The notes beneath the pieces are model-generated. The model was not told where the DNA came from. It was given only the letters and a program-made list of their open reading frames with translations, and searched no databases. From Nilaparvata lugens (taxonomy: Eukaryota > Arthropoda > Insecta > Hemiptera > Delphacidae), in the NCBI RefSeq assembly GCF_014356525.2, contig NC_052507.1, forward strand, positions 42,761,295 to 42,825,294: a stretch of DNA of 64,000 nucleotides, in the 5' to 3' direction. Both the position numbers and the translations under genes were made by a program. Below are positions 32,188 through 44,870 of the stretch, piece by piece; within the stretch, counting starts at the first letter, position 1; every line of letters begins with the position of its first letter.

Positions 32188-34886
32188 CCTGCTTTCAAAC
32201 CATGTTCTTTGAACTCGAGCAGTAGTATTTGACTTTGATAAGTAAAGTAGACTATATAAATATGATGAAAAATCTCTTGAAAGAAGTTCATTTTCCTCAT
32301 ATATCTAAGATAGCCTATGAATGTTGATAAACTTCAATCAGTGAATGAAACAATTGATTACCACTAAAGTATGTGTGATAAAAACAAACTTCAAAATACT
32401 GGAAATATTGTACAGGAAGTTATTGGCTTATACATGTACGGAATATAGGGAATACATGAATGATGTATTGATGTATTATATGATGTACCTTTGAAGAACT
32501 GAATTGATTACTTTCAAATTTTTGATGAAGACTTCTAATATACCGAGGATGGTTCTAGGCCGACTTCCATTTCTATTGATCTATCTATCCATCTCCTATA
32601 ATAATTATAATTACAGGTACTGGCTTATGTACAGGATGGGAATACACGATTAACCTACAATTTCAAATAAAGATTCTGAATTTACTGAGTATAAATATAG
32701 GACCATTTCAATAATCCTTGGTAATCAATTAATTCTAATTTGATAATATTAAAACAAAAATCTAGTGATTCAAATTTCATGCATAACTGAACAGAGCTTT
32801 CCTCAAGTGAATCCGTTGTATAATTCGTAACAAGCATGACTCATGAAGGTTGCGGGTTTCATTCAAATAATTTTTTTTGCTGAGAATTTTCAACTCTGAT
32901 GAAGATTATGAGAGTAATCTTCATGAACTAATAGATAATGATTCTCTAATTATGTTTTTTTGGACATAAGGAGATTGCATTTTACTACAAAAAATTTTCC
33001 TTAGTGCAAAGAATAGGCTAACTACAAGTATAAACTATATCTATCAGAACGCAATGTTTGAATTATTCATAAGTACAAATTAAAGATTTGGAAAATTCCT
33101 ACCACTCATTCCACTTTCATCTGAAACTTGAAAAAATACACATTCCACTCATCTCGAAACACCAGGGATGTACATTGTTGCTCGAAACGTGTCCACGATT
33201 CAAATCTCAATGGTTTATGGAGAAAAGTAGCTCATTGAATATGAAAGAAGTATACATTTTCCAAGTATCATAGATTTTGCTCTATGAAGAATGTGAAAAA
33301 TGATAGTCACATTAATAATCAACTTCATTAAACAAGTAAAATCAATTTTGATGAAAGTAAGAGAATTGGATAATGGAGCCAAATAAAAGAAAATACAAAG
33401 AGTTACAACATGTCGTGTTGAAGGAGACAGGTCCAGAGTTGTAGTGAGAGGTTATCGAATGAGATTCTGACTGAGCTGTGGACAGGGAATGGGTTGGAAA
33501 GTCTGGACATGCTCCACTTACCTGAAATCCTCATTCTCCTCTCCTTCACCCTCCTTTTACTACTCATCCTGCACCTCCTCCTCTCCTCGCCTGGCAGTGA
33601 CGGAATCTCGCGATTTATGGGCCCTTAGATGGCACACAGCCAGTAGCCTGTTCCCGGCAGTGCAATTCTGCCCTAATATATGCTTATTATTGTCGAATCC
33701 CTCTCCACCATGTTCCAGTGCCTCTCCTCTCCATTCCACCAACTTCTCCACTCCTATCGCCACCTATTTCTGCACCCCCTGAACCACCTACTCCTCATCC
33801 TTCTATTCCGATACTTAACGTCTAAAAAGCGACGTTGATGGTGTCTGCCAAACCCGAATCTTTTCAGAGCCCTCCACTCAGAATCACCTCCAGCCAACTG
33901 TCAACCGTCACTACATTTCACACACAACTTCATCACTACAAACACCACATGGTACTACTTGAATTTCGCAATGATGGTCGATAGTTATTAGTAGACATTT
34001 AGACTTTCAAATCGATCTCTCACAATGGATTTTTGGATGCAACACTCAGGCTACATGTGATTCTAAATTATTCTTCTACAGTTCAAGAAAACTAATTTGA
34101 ATCTTCTGAACTGTATTCCTCTGAATTTATAATGGAGCAAAAAGAAAAGAATACAATATTCGTAGGCCTGAATTGTATCCTGAAGCTATTCGCAGACTTA
34201 TGTTATTGACATTACATGCTTTTACAAGTTCATGCTTTACAGTTCCATGCTGGAATATATTAGCTTAGAGTCTTTTTCTTGGGTTCACATCATATATATT
34301 TCTATGAGAAACAAGAATGGAAAATAAATGAAATTAATGAAATATGAAAATAAAGAGTTTGATCAAGAGATAATAGATTTTTGTAGACAGTATGTACTGT
34401 AAATCCAGGACATTGACGTCTGTTAATGGATAGAGCTGTATTAGATGAAACCAGAATATAGAGCTTTACTAGAATAGGATTGGAAAATATGAATCTCTGC
34501 TGAGCTAGGGATTGATTTTAACTTTCAAAATTCCGTTAAGAATATGAGACTAATTATTAAGTTTAAGTGTTACATTTTAAACTCAGATAAATGAGCTACA
34601 TCAAGAAAATTATACTAATCATCAGCAGGTAAACAATATTACATTTAGTACTACAAATTGTTGGTGCAATACTTCTAACTTAATCTATATGTACTAATAA
34701 TAATTAGGTGCATGTTGTAATGATATGATAGATGTGACCTATATCAAAATAATAGAGAAGATGCTGGCTTTTTAATTTATGCAGGCTTAAAAGAAAAATT
34801 TTTCAAGTAATGCTTATAAATATTATTACTAAAATACTATACATTAAAAATATGTAAAGACAACAGGATCGAGATTAAATCATTAA
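32188..34886. other. AT-rich intergenic stretch
   Basis: No supported gene. A 97-codon plus frame (33489-33782) lies in a C/T-rich patch (about 33530-33780) that is less AT-rich than its surroundings, but I recognise no protein. ACATGTCGTGTTGAA at about 33406 matches the 3' half of the hammerhead-like motif at 58.2 kb. The 3' UTR of the next element must end somewhere near 34750-34886. Confidence 0.4.
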
Positions 34887-37876
34887 TCACTGATAAATAG
34901 AGGTGATTATGGAATCAATATGTTCCCTACCGATCTCTCTTAACCACCTTTTAACGTTCCTCTTGTAAATAAGAAGAGTGCAGTCGTCATAATTACGGAG
35001 TATAGGAGGAATATTCCTGTACAAGATGTGAGCTATATAGTGCGTGTTGGTTGTTGAATGAGTTCTTATTAATCTTGGGATTTCTATGCCTAAAGAATTA
35101 GCTGAGCGTGTAGAACGGTCATGCGTTATTCTTTTGAATATATTATTACTGTGCCCATGCATGTAAAGGAGTAAATTCTTGACGAAAAGTTGTCTTATGT
35201 CTAGGACATTAAAATCGTCATATATTTCATTAGTAGGAGTACGAATAGGTTTACTCAAGGCAGTTTTTATTATTTGTTTCTGAGTAATGATTAAAGGGTT
35301 GAGAATTGATTTAAAAGCACCTCCATAAGCCAAAATACCCGACGATATTATAGATTGGACGTATGAAAAATAGATATTTCTCAGTTCATCTTTAGATAAA
35401 ATTTGACGTAGATTGAGGAAAATGTAGATAGATCTTCGTATTTTATTTTTTAATTGTATTATATGTTCCGACCATTTTAATTTGTCATCAACTATTACAC
35501 CTAAATACTTGTATGAGCTAACTCTCTCAATGGACTCACATTGACATTGCATATTATTTGGGTTTGTACAAGAATGTAATACTATTGAATCTACTGATGG
35601 CTCCTGAATTTTTCTTAATGATATCTCTATAAATTTAGATTTTCCTATATTAAGAGTTAAGATATTTTGGTCGAACCATGCCTTGAGTAAGTGGAGATCG
35701 CGGGATGCTTTCTGGTACATTTCCTCTTTATTTCTACCATAAACATGCAGAGCCGTGTCATCAGCAAACAGAAATAGATTTCCAGTGAGAGGAAGTTTTG
35801 CCAGGTTATTTATATAAATGAGAAACAATAAAGGTCCCAATGTGCTGCCTTGCACCACCCCATAATCTATCGAATTCAATTCACTCTCAACGCCCATTAT
35901 TTGCACAGCCTGTTTCCTGTCCGTTAAATAGCTTTCAAACCAGCTGTAAGATTTATTTCTAATGCCAATGATCTCCAATTTTCTCATCAGCTTTAATCTA
36001 TCAACTGTATCGAAGGCTTTAGCTAAGTCGAGGAAAATTATACAGTTATTTAGATTATCATTCAGTGAGCAGTTAACTTCCCTTGTTAAATTAAAGAGAG
36101 CATCTGATATATTTTTGTTATTTCTGAATCCAAATTGTCTTTCCGTTAAAATGTTATTATTTTCAATATAGGAACTCAACTGTGACTTTACTATTTTCTC
36201 CAAGATTTTTGAAAAAATACTTAAAAGAGATATTGGTCTGTAGTTATTTTTTTGAGATTTGTCACCATTTTTGTGCAAAGGAAAAACTCTAGCTATTTTG
36301 AAACTATCAGGAAATATACCTTGTTCAATACTTAAATTATAAATGTGTTTCAGAGGAGTTAAAAAAATTTGTATGTTTTGTTTGAAGAATCTAGTAGGAA
36401 TATTGTCGTATCCTGGCGCAGACATGCCTCTCAGTTTTGAGGTAAATTGAATAATCTCGATTTCACTAACGGGTTTCATTGTAAAATTCGAATCAAGACG
36501 GTAGTTTTCATCATTCAAAACTGGTGGTTTTGTAGAATCTACAGCGCGGGCTAAATTCTCCCCAACACGTGAAAAGTAATCATTAAAATCCTGAGCTACA
36601 GCCTTGATTTTCTCTAGTGGAGAAATGGAGCTATCATGAGCTGGCTCGAACTGTTCAAGAGGAAAACCATCTTTCTTATTGCTTCTGCCTGAAATTTCAT
36701 TTATAATGCACCAGAACTTTTTAGGATCTCTACCACTCTCATTTATTCTATCTTTATAGTATTGATTTTTGCTTATTCTTAATAAATTATTTAGTCTATT
36801 CCTATAGTTTTTATAATGAGTTAATAATTCTCTATTGAAAGGTTGTTTTCTGGTTTGTTTATACAATTTATCTCTTTCCCTAATAGATCGAACTAAGCCT
36901 TCGGTTATCCAGGGTTTAATTTTTTTGAAACGAGAATTCCTTTGAAGAACTGTTTTTTTGATTCATCTATGTTACGTTTAATGATAGAATAGAATTTGTC
37001 TGTAGCAATGTTGACTTCCTGCTCTATGAGAACGGAATTCCACGTTTCCTCTCTGAATGTAGATAATAAGGTTTCATTATGAATAAAATATTTGGGAGGA
37101 TCAGATTTACTTTTATTTGTGAAACTGGAAGTAATTTTTATTGCTTCAATGTAATGATCTGTAACTGCTACTTTAAGAATAGCTGATTGTATTATATTAA
37201 GGTTTGCATTGTTAATAAATATATGATCTATTAAAGTGCTACTAGTTCTCTGTTCTCTAGTAGGTTTGTCAATGCAATTGACAAATCCATGCTCATAGAG
37301 AACATTTAAATATGAGTCAGTTTGTAAATCGTTGTTCAAAATGTTAATGTTAATGTCTCCTACTAATAAATTTGTTCTACCTCTACTCGAATTATCATAA
37401 TAGTTATTAAGTTCGTCAATGAAATGAGGAATATGAGACTCGTGGTTCCGATAGACAGCCAAGAGACAATAATCTTTTCTATCGTAGTGGAAAGTAATTT
37501 CTAAAGCATTAGCTCCTCCTATACTGATGCTTCTACCAACTGCTGATAAGGAATTTTTAATAAAAACAAGCACTCCATCATTTCTATTGGATTTATCTTC
37601 AGTCTGAAACGAAGTGTAGCCGTCCAACTGTTTGTTATCGTCCACCTCAAGCCATGTCTCAGATAAAACGATAACATCAATTTCACAGCTTAATGAATTC
37701 AGCCCTACTAGCAAATTATCGAAATTCTCATTATAGCTCCTTATATTCTGATGTATTAATCTCAAGCAACTCTCGTCTGAATCACAAAAATCATTAAAAG
37801 AATCAAATGTATCAAACTCTTTGCATGTTATTAAATTAAAATTTTCTAATTCTTCTTCATGCCTATTCATTGTCAT
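34887..37876 (-). pseudogene. Non-LTR ORF2 (APE endonuclease plus RT), near-intact with one frameshift
   Basis: From the probable ATG at 37876 (MTMNRHEEE) the endonuclease shows HQNIRS, VIVLSETWLE, VGDININIL, LIDHIFIN and VTDHYIEAI, the N, E, D/N, D and DH positions of the APE fold. A T7 run on the plus strand (36953-36959) marks where the frame must change by one base: one frame stops at 36905, while the other reads FKKIKPWITEGLVRSIRERD and continues to 34887. RT blocks: IARVFPLHKNG, NYRPISLLSIFSKILEKIV, RQFGFRNNKN, FLDLAKAFDTVD, GVVQGSTLGPLLFLIYINN, catalytic FADDTAL, then SYKYLGVIVDDKLKWSEHI and a C-terminal domain. Total about 995 residues, full length for Jockey-superfamily ORF2. A single homopolymer indel could be a real mutation or an assembly error. 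It pairs with the ORF1 at 39.5-40.5 kb. Confidence 0.92.
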
Positions 37877-39500
37877 GAAAAGAATGCTCCGCCCGCTCAA
37901 CTGTCTCACCTTATCAATAACCTATATGGTTTATATATAAAAGAAGAAACCTACTCTATTTTATTATAAGATGAAATGTATGGTATGTAAATTTAAGAAC
38001 TAATAATCCTCGCTAGAACAATTCAAATCTCAGGTAAAAGCGTGGGTAAGTTCAAGACTTTTTAAACAAGATTATACGATAGAATAGAGATAGAAGTAAT
38101 CATGCTAATTAACGTGAAAAATAAAACGTTCTCACAGTATTAAATGAGTGGATGTTGTAATGTGGATCACTCAGTCAGGCGTTATCCAACTTATTAGAAA
38201 CAATAACAATCATAATTACAAAAATAAAGCTAATGAAAAATAATAAATTGTCATTTCAAATTGACATTAAAATAAATCTAAATCAAGATACAAATACTGC
38301 AAATTGAAATTATATTTGAATTTACTTCTAGTACGCGCAATATTAATTAACATGGAAAATAAAACGTTCTCCTTGTAAATAAAATTCGTGAATTAGTAAT
38401 GTATCGCTCGATCAAGCGTCGCATAATTAAGCTATGAAACATTTCAAAAAATAAATAAATACATGATTCAATAAAAACATGAAAAATAAACTACATGATT
38501 TCAAATCAGAAGTTTTCATAGTAAATTTAGGTTTAAATATAAGACTGGAAATTTACATTTACGTAATTGAATTCATTTCAATTACGTGAAATACGTAATA
38601 AATTTTTCAGAACTGTGATGTTAGGTTTAGAAATATCTCTCAACCGAACTGCGCATCCCGATCGAGCGACAAAAAACAGCATCCACACCCCACTCACGAT
38701 CACGTGAGACAAAAAAAACGTTATAACACTGTCTTAACAAAAAAATTGCTGACATTCGTACGCAAGCAAAAAATAAAAAGTTTTTTCATACAGTGTCAAG
38801 CGATCGATACAGTTGAATAATAATTCTACATACTGTAAATATTCATGCATACGAATAATGAATATTACGGGATGTTATTTATAAAAAAAGTTGACAATAA
38901 CTGTAAAAATTAATACATTCATTAGTTCATTTTGAAAGACCGTTTATCCAGTAGAGAAAAGAGAGTTTATCTCATGAATTAATTGATAAATCTCAATGGC
39001 ATGACAGTTTGATTGTAAGTGTTGCAGTAATAATAGCCTACTGTATTATTCTTATATATATTTTTACTATAAATCACTATAAATTGACAGTAATTCATTG
39101 CCATAAATTCACTATGAATGCTCTATTATTTATCAATCATGTTTAGTATTTTTTATATTGAAAAGGAGACTATTAAAATAATTTACTAAACTTGGAAAAA
39201 AATTATTAATATTGTATTGAGTTAGTTTCAATTGTTTTAGACTACTTAGTGTAATATTCTATTTATCAAATAAATAAGTTGATACATAAGTAAAATTATC
39301 AACAATTGTATTCAAACATAATACATGACACTTGAATTATAAATAAAAAAGGATAATATAATTGAATAAAATTAAACAATCTTGTTTTAGCTTCAATCGT
39401 TCCAGCATTCCACCTGAATTAGAATATAACTAGCTCGTATTCAGACCATACCTGAATGTTGATAATAGTAGAGTTCTCACCCGAGTTCAACCACTTGTTT
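37877..39500. other. 1.6 kb non-coding spacer between ORF1 and ORF2 of the non-LTR element
   Basis: AT-rich, no ORF. Two diverged direct repeats about 240 bases apart (from about 38105 and 38345) share TTAAYRTGRAAAATAAAACG followed by TCGYTCRRTCAAGCG-like sequence. A less AT-rich patch at 38640-38720 resembles 5'-UTR sequence. Such elements normally have ORF1 and ORF2 nearly abutting, so this may be an insertion, or the ORF2 may belong to a separate copy with its own 5' UTR. Confidence 0.45.
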
Positions 39501-40451
39501 TCATTCGTTGGTTGTGGCAGCGTGATCGATGTCATGTGGGGACCACACTCTGATTTGCTGATCGTTTGTGTTCTTCTTCACCCACATCTTGCCGTTGCTG
39601 AACCAGGCTCTATGGAGTTTTTTCGCTTTCACCAGGTTTTTGCCATAGGAAAGAAGAAATTTGTTCTGCGGTGTCAAGTGTTCGTTAACATACACGTCTC
39701 CAGATGGAAATGAAGCGTTGACCTCGGTTGCGTTGAGGCGCTGAATTTTATTCTTCTCAATAGCTGCAGCCATCCACGCATTACGAGTACTTCTCGAAAT
39801 GTAAGACACGATGATGGAGGGGATTTTGGAATTCTTTGTTGCAGGAATACGATGTGCTATGGATATTTCAGACCTACAGTAAGACAAGTTCAGTCCTTTT
39901 GCAACACTTTCAATGATTGAATAAATATCTTCATTCTCAGTAACCGGAAAACCCACTATTTCTAAATTGTTTTTGCGCGAGTATTGCTGCAAATCATTGA
40001 GATCTTGTCTTGTTCTCCATAGTTCCTCCGAGAACTTCTGATTCTTCATCTTTAGACCCTCACATTCACCTTTTAGATTTTCAGTATCAGTTTTTAAAAG
40101 ATTAAATTCACTTCGGATATCGTTCAAAGCAGAAGTATTGAGATTAACCGCACTTTCTAACTCCGACAATTTTTTCGTGTTGACATCAAGTTTAGAGTCC
40201 ATAGAGTTCACTGTTAGATGGAGGTTTTTTATAGCTTCGAGAATAGGATCTTGCTCTACAGATGTTGCAGTTGCAGCAGGTTTAAAACATTCTTCGCACT
40301 GCCATGTATCTTTCTTGTCTTTGAGAGCAAGTAACTTAGCCGGCGTACGAATGCGTGTACATGCTGCATGATAAGTTTTAACGCATTTGGAACACTTTAT
40401 AACATCAGCAGCGGTAGGCTGAACAGCTAAATTACACTTGAAACACGACAT
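39501..40451 (-). CDS. Non-LTR retrotransposon ORF1 protein with PHD-type zinc finger
   Basis: 317 residues from the ATG at 40451 (the frame extends 8 codons further without a Met). Residues 1-56 form a C4HC3 PHD-like finger: CFKC, IKCSKC, YHAAC, WQCEEC. About 65-150 form a coiled coil (LDVNTKKLSELESAVNLN, LKGECEGLKMKN) for oligomerisation. About 155-290 match the RRM-like region seen in ORF1 proteins and often annotated as FP-protein-like: RKNNLEIVGFP, RSEISIAHRIP, SFPSGDVYVNEHLTPQNK. The protein is expected to bind element RNA and act as a chaperone in the RNP. The frame is intact. It lies on the same strand upstream of the ORF2 relic, as in CR1/L2/Daphne-type elements. Confidence 0.85.
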   Translation of the reverse strand: MSCFKCNLAVQPTAADVIKCSKCVKTYHAACTRIRTPAKLLALKDKKDTWQCEECFKPAATATSVEQDPILEAIKNLHLTVNSMDSKLDVNTKKLSELESAVNLNTSALNDIRSEFNLLKTDTENLKGECEGLKMKNQKFSEELWRTRQDLNDLQQYSRKNNLEIVGFPVTENEDIYSIIESVAKGLNLSYCRSEISIAHRIPATKNSKIPSIIVSYISRSTRNAWMAAAIEKNKIQRLNATEVNASFPSGDVYVNEHLTPQNKFLLSYGKNLVKAKKLHRAWFSNGKMWVKKNTNDQQIRVWSPHDIDHAATTNE

Positions 40452-41250
40452 AATTGCTATTTCACCGAAGCACAACTTGTAAAATAATTGAATTTGAGGT
40501 TATAGTAATAACAGAAAATCAACTTAAAACAAGCTAGTAAGATAGTCGAGCGGGCTTGTTTTTCACTATCGGAGCGTACTGATAAAGACTACCTTTCCGA
40601 ACGGCATCTAGAGCCAGACTGATATTATCTTCTATCTTCTATGATTGATCTATCTTCTATCTTCTATATTGTAACACTACATGCCACTTGAATGGCCGAA
40701 ACATAGTAGAAATAACTTTTGAAAAACAATATTGTTGGCAGTGAATTGACGTGGTTCACTTGATACTTGGCCTGTAATCAAAGCCGGCGCTTGTCGCCCA
40801 TTGTCTTTGCTTTGTGCAGGATTTGAGCTCTGTTTGTTGGCACTTTGCTGCATTGTGCGGGTGGCTGCTATTTACATATATGATGTTTGAAACTGGTTCC
40901 ACCACACAAAGCCAAAATATTGCAATAAGAGAGAACATTTTCCCAGAGAGCGTTTCCTTTCCTCAGTGACTTTGACATTCAAAACAAGTGAAAAGGAAAG
41001 GGAATTAGCGACGGAACAACCTCGATTTTGAAACCAAAAGGAGAGAGAAAGTGAAAGAGGGTGTGAGAGGATCGTAAACGAGAGCCCAAGCTGGTTGTAT
41101 GCTGTAAAGTTCTACAAAGAAATAGAATTATTGATGCATCGCGATAGAAAATATATATTTCCTCCCAGCTACAATCTGCTGATACTGAAACTGTCGGGAT
41201 CCAGTTCACTTGCACTGACAACAATTTCGATTGGTGGTTAGATATAAAAC
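40452..41250. other. Upstream region of ORF1 and flank
   Basis: 40452 to about 40590 is likely the 5' UTR of the non-LTR element. At 40630-40670 there is a small cluster of ATCTTCT tandem units. The rest, to the piggyBac-type element, holds only short unrecognised frames. Confidence 0.4.
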
Positions 41251-41254
41251 TTAA

Positions 41255-43033
41255 CCTCCCGGTGGGCGCGTTCTTGAAACTTACATGAGTGGGCGCGTAG
41301 CAGCACTGAGTGCTGCCTCTGAAATATCCTAGTTTCTAAGCCTCATAAACTAGGAGAAAAAGGATGTTTATATCAAAAAAATTGATTTTATAATCAATTT
41401 GGATGATTGTAGTCATATCTTGAACATGTTATACTATTTTTTAATAATAATATACTGGAAATTGTTGCTCACTGAATTGAATACAGAAACTGACCATATT
41501 GGAAAAATAATTTCATTTCAGCTATTCTCAAAATATCAAAAAACATTATACAAGGCACTTATAATAAATGATAATGGAACTTGAAAGAAATGGGATAGTC
41601 TCTTAGAAAATGGCATAATGGATATTTGAAAATTAGGAACACAGAGTGCTGCCTGTAGGACGTGTCTATGTGTTTGTCATCAACTAACGACTGAAACAAT
41701 CAATGTAAACAACATCTAGCATGTGGATTGTATTACCAATGTTGACAACTGTAGGTACTGAACGTCCCAAATTTGTAAAATGAATGTCATCCTAATTATT
41801 TATATTATTTTTCAGGTTTTTGAACTGAAATGAACTTTGATTTTACTGTTTGTTGAACCCTGCGTTTTTAGTGTGAGAATTGACTCTGTCTTGTTTGAAT
41901 TTGCTAACTTGTTGCTTCGTTGTCAAAATTAAAGCAATTTTCGTGCATTTTCCAAGTGCAGTTTCAATTTCATGTCGAAAAAGCCACTGTATTTGAAAAT
42001 TGTACGAGCATTGACCTTTTTGCAGCTTTGGCTTTCCCACTGGAAGTTATGCTCAACGCTCGTGAAGGGGGAATAATTTTCAGTGAAAAGGCGACAGTTC
42101 GAATTGAAACGTGACTGGGAAAACATGTAACGGTGTGAGAGCCTCGGTCCTCTGAATGGACCCATTTCCCATTCAGAGGGACAAATTGTTAAATTTTCAT
42201 TAATTTTTATCTAGTTGAATAGGAAACCAAATTTTATATAGTTAGTAGGAGTAGAATCAGAAAATTATTTGTGCGTGTGAGTTCAAGTATAGTGAGTTTT
42301 ATTAAAGCGTATGTGAGTGTTTCTGAAGAGTCCAAGTTCAAATATTGTTAAAATGGTGAGTGCTGAGCTTTTGTTGTTTTTCTTATTAAGCTCATAATTT
42401 TATTTCATAGAATGACCGAGGCCCAAATTTAAATGCAGCAAGTTAGCAGGTTCCCAAAATGTATAGATAAAAAAAAATTGAGTATGTCTTCTTGACCTGA
42501 ATCGATTGCTGAATAACTTTGTTCTCTTTGAAAATTCGACATGTTACCTGACTTTTATAAATTCGTTCTATTTACTTAGAGTTCAATAAACCTGAAGTTA
42601 AATTTTATTAGTATTTTTCATTGAAGTTCCTGGCTCGTAGTTGCTAGTTGCTAAAATAGGTGACCATTAGATAATGATGATAATCTGTGCATTTGAATGA
42701 ACGAATCCACTAAAAGCTCCCAACCAATCAAGGATTCAAATACCGGTAGATGATTTGATAGCAGTAAACTTTAGCAAATATTATAGAAAAGAAGAAACAA
42801 ACCCTCCTCCGTTTACACTGGTGGCCAGCGGTGGTATAGTCTGCAAGAATGACTATCGAACCACATGTATTCTTATATATTCCATATTTTGAAAGATTAA
42901 ACTAAATAGAGACAAATATGTCACCGGTTACAGAAATGATGTCAGGTGTGGTGTAGGGTTAAAAACACCTCCACCAGTTACACAAGAATAATTACTTGGC
43001 AGCACGGAGTGCTGCTACGCGCCCACCGGAAGG
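41255..43033. mobile_element. Non-autonomous piggyBac-type DNA element
   Basis: Left end: TTAA (41251-41254) then CCTCCCGGTGGGCGCG. Right end, read inward on the minus strand: CCTTCCGGTGGGCGCGTAGC, preceded outside by TTGA (43034-43037), one change from TTAA. The inverted repeats continue through AGCAGCACTSMGTGCTGCC. In the left one GTGGGCGCGT is present twice (41262 and 41288). CC/GG ends with TTAA duplication are the piggyBac hallmark. The 1.78 kb interior has no transposase frame. It contains a 13-bp hairpin at 42147-42182 and an exon-like AAAATG/GTGAGT at about 42354. It may have captured foreign sequence. Confidence 0.75.
42147..42182. repeat. Hairpin inside the piggyBac-type element
   Basis: GTCCTCTGAATGG and its complement CCATTCAGAGGGAC (one bulged base) flank a 9-base loop. 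Confidence 0.6.
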
Positions 43034-43237
43034 TTGAATGAAACAGAAGATGAAATATTCAAAATTTTATATTTATTTTCTGAATTCAATCATTACTACT
43101 TCAATTCATTCTGGTTGTTATTACACAAAAATGAGATATAGACGTATGTGATGGTAGGAGTGATGATAAAAGATAACTGTAGCAGCAGTTTCCGGTGAGT
43201 CTCGATTTACTGAGTGATATTATTCCGGAAGATAATA

Positions 43238-44870
43238 TTACTAGTAGTTCTGTGAACAGTAGACCTCGCGCTCAGTAAGTTACATTGACCTGTTGTTTTT
43301 TTTCAAAAATTAATAAATAATTTATCAATTTAAAATGTCTAGAAAAAATCCTAAATAAACATAGAGCTTTCTGTCCTATCGTACCGTGACGTGTCGTCCC
43401 GGAATGTGGGTGTGAGCGCTGTTATCAGGTCTGGCTACAACTGTCTACAACATTGATGGAAAGATATATATTTTCAAGATTTTCGATGTTTTTGAACGGG
43501 TAGTATTATAGTCTACTATTATAGACAGCTGATTTATGATGAATAATATTCTATAGTCTGATTTTTACTCCAATATTGGCATATAAAGAAGGCTCTTTTT
43601 TCCTTCTATATTATCTTTGAAATGCAAAATTTCCAAAAACCTCCGACGCACAATTTGAAAAGGAACATACCTGTCAAATTTCATGAAAATCTATTACCGC
43701 GTTTCGCCATAAATGCGCAACATATAAACATTTAAAACATTTAAACATTTAAACATTCAAACACTTGAACATTTGAACATTTAAACATTTAAACATTTAA
43801 ACATTTGAACATTTAAACATTTAAACATTTAAACATTTAAACATTTAAACATTTAAACATTTAAACATTTAAACATTTAAACATTTAAACATTTAACATT
43901 TAAACATTTAAACATTTAAACATTTAAACATTTAAACATTTAAACATTTAAACATTTAAACATTTAACATTTAACATTTAAACATTTAAACATTTAAACA
44001 TTTAAACATTTAAACATTTAAACATTTAAACATTTAAACATTTAAACATTTAAACATTTAAACATTTAAACATTTAAACATTTAAACATTTAAAACATTT
44101 TAAACATTTAAAACATTTTAAACATTTAAACATTTAAACATTTAAAACATTTAAACATTAACATTTAACATTTAAAACATTTAAACATTTAAACATTAAA
44201 CATTTAAACATTTAAACATTTAAACATTTAAACATTTAAACATTTAAACATTTACAACATTTAAACATTTAAACATTTAAACATTTAAACATTTAAACAT
44301 TTAAACATTTAAAACATTTAAACATTTAAACATTTAAACATTTAACATTTAAACATTTAAACATTTAAACATTTAAACATTTAAACATTTAAACATTTAA
44401 ACATTTAAACATTTAAACATTTAAACATTTAAACATTTAAACATTTAAACATTTAAACATTTAAACATTTAAACATTTAAACATTTAAACATTTAAACAT
44501 TTAAACATTTAAACATTTAAAACATTTAAACATTTAAACATTTAAACATTTAAACATTTAAACATTTAAAACATTTAAACATTTACACATTTAAACATTT
44601 AAACATTTAAACATTTAAACATTTAAACATTTAAACATTTAAACATTTAAACATTTAAACATTTAAACATTTAAACATTTAAACATTTAAACATTTAAAC
44701 ATTTAACATTTAAACATTTAAACATTTAAACATTTGAACATTTAAACATTTAAACATTTAAACATTTGAACATTTAAACATTCAAACATTTTAACATTTT
44801 AACATTTAAACATTAAGAGAAATGCCAAACCTTCGACTTGAATCTTAAACCTCACTTCGCTCGGTCAATA
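43238..44870 (+). repeat. Dispersed repeat family A, copy 4, carrying an expanded minisatellite
   Basis: Begins ACTAGTAGTTCTGTGAACAG, follows copy 1 (24010-24700) block by block to GCGCAACAT, then holds the AAACATTT array, and resumes with AAGAGAAATGCCAAACC through CACTTCGCTCGGTCAAT. Except for the array it has the same layout as copy 1. Confidence 0.8.
43722..44812. repeat. (AAACATTT)n minisatellite, about 1.1 kb
   Basis: Roughly 130-odd copies of an 8-base unit, AAACATTT, with a few variants (7-base AACATTT, 9-base AAAACATTT, and G or C substitutions such as TTGAACAT concentrated at the two ends). The edges are diverged and the centre is homogeneous, the pattern expected of expansion by slippage and unequal exchange. 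Other family A copies have only a short AACATAAAAATATTCAAACAT at this point. Confidence 0.95.

Noticed and set aside
33489..33782. 97-codon plus frame in a C/T-rich patch
   Set aside because: Low complexity, no recognisable domain, and a minus-strand frame of similar quality overlaps it.
43722..44812. Regular array considered as CRISPR
   Set aside because: The unit is 8 bases with no spacers, in a eukaryotic repeat context.
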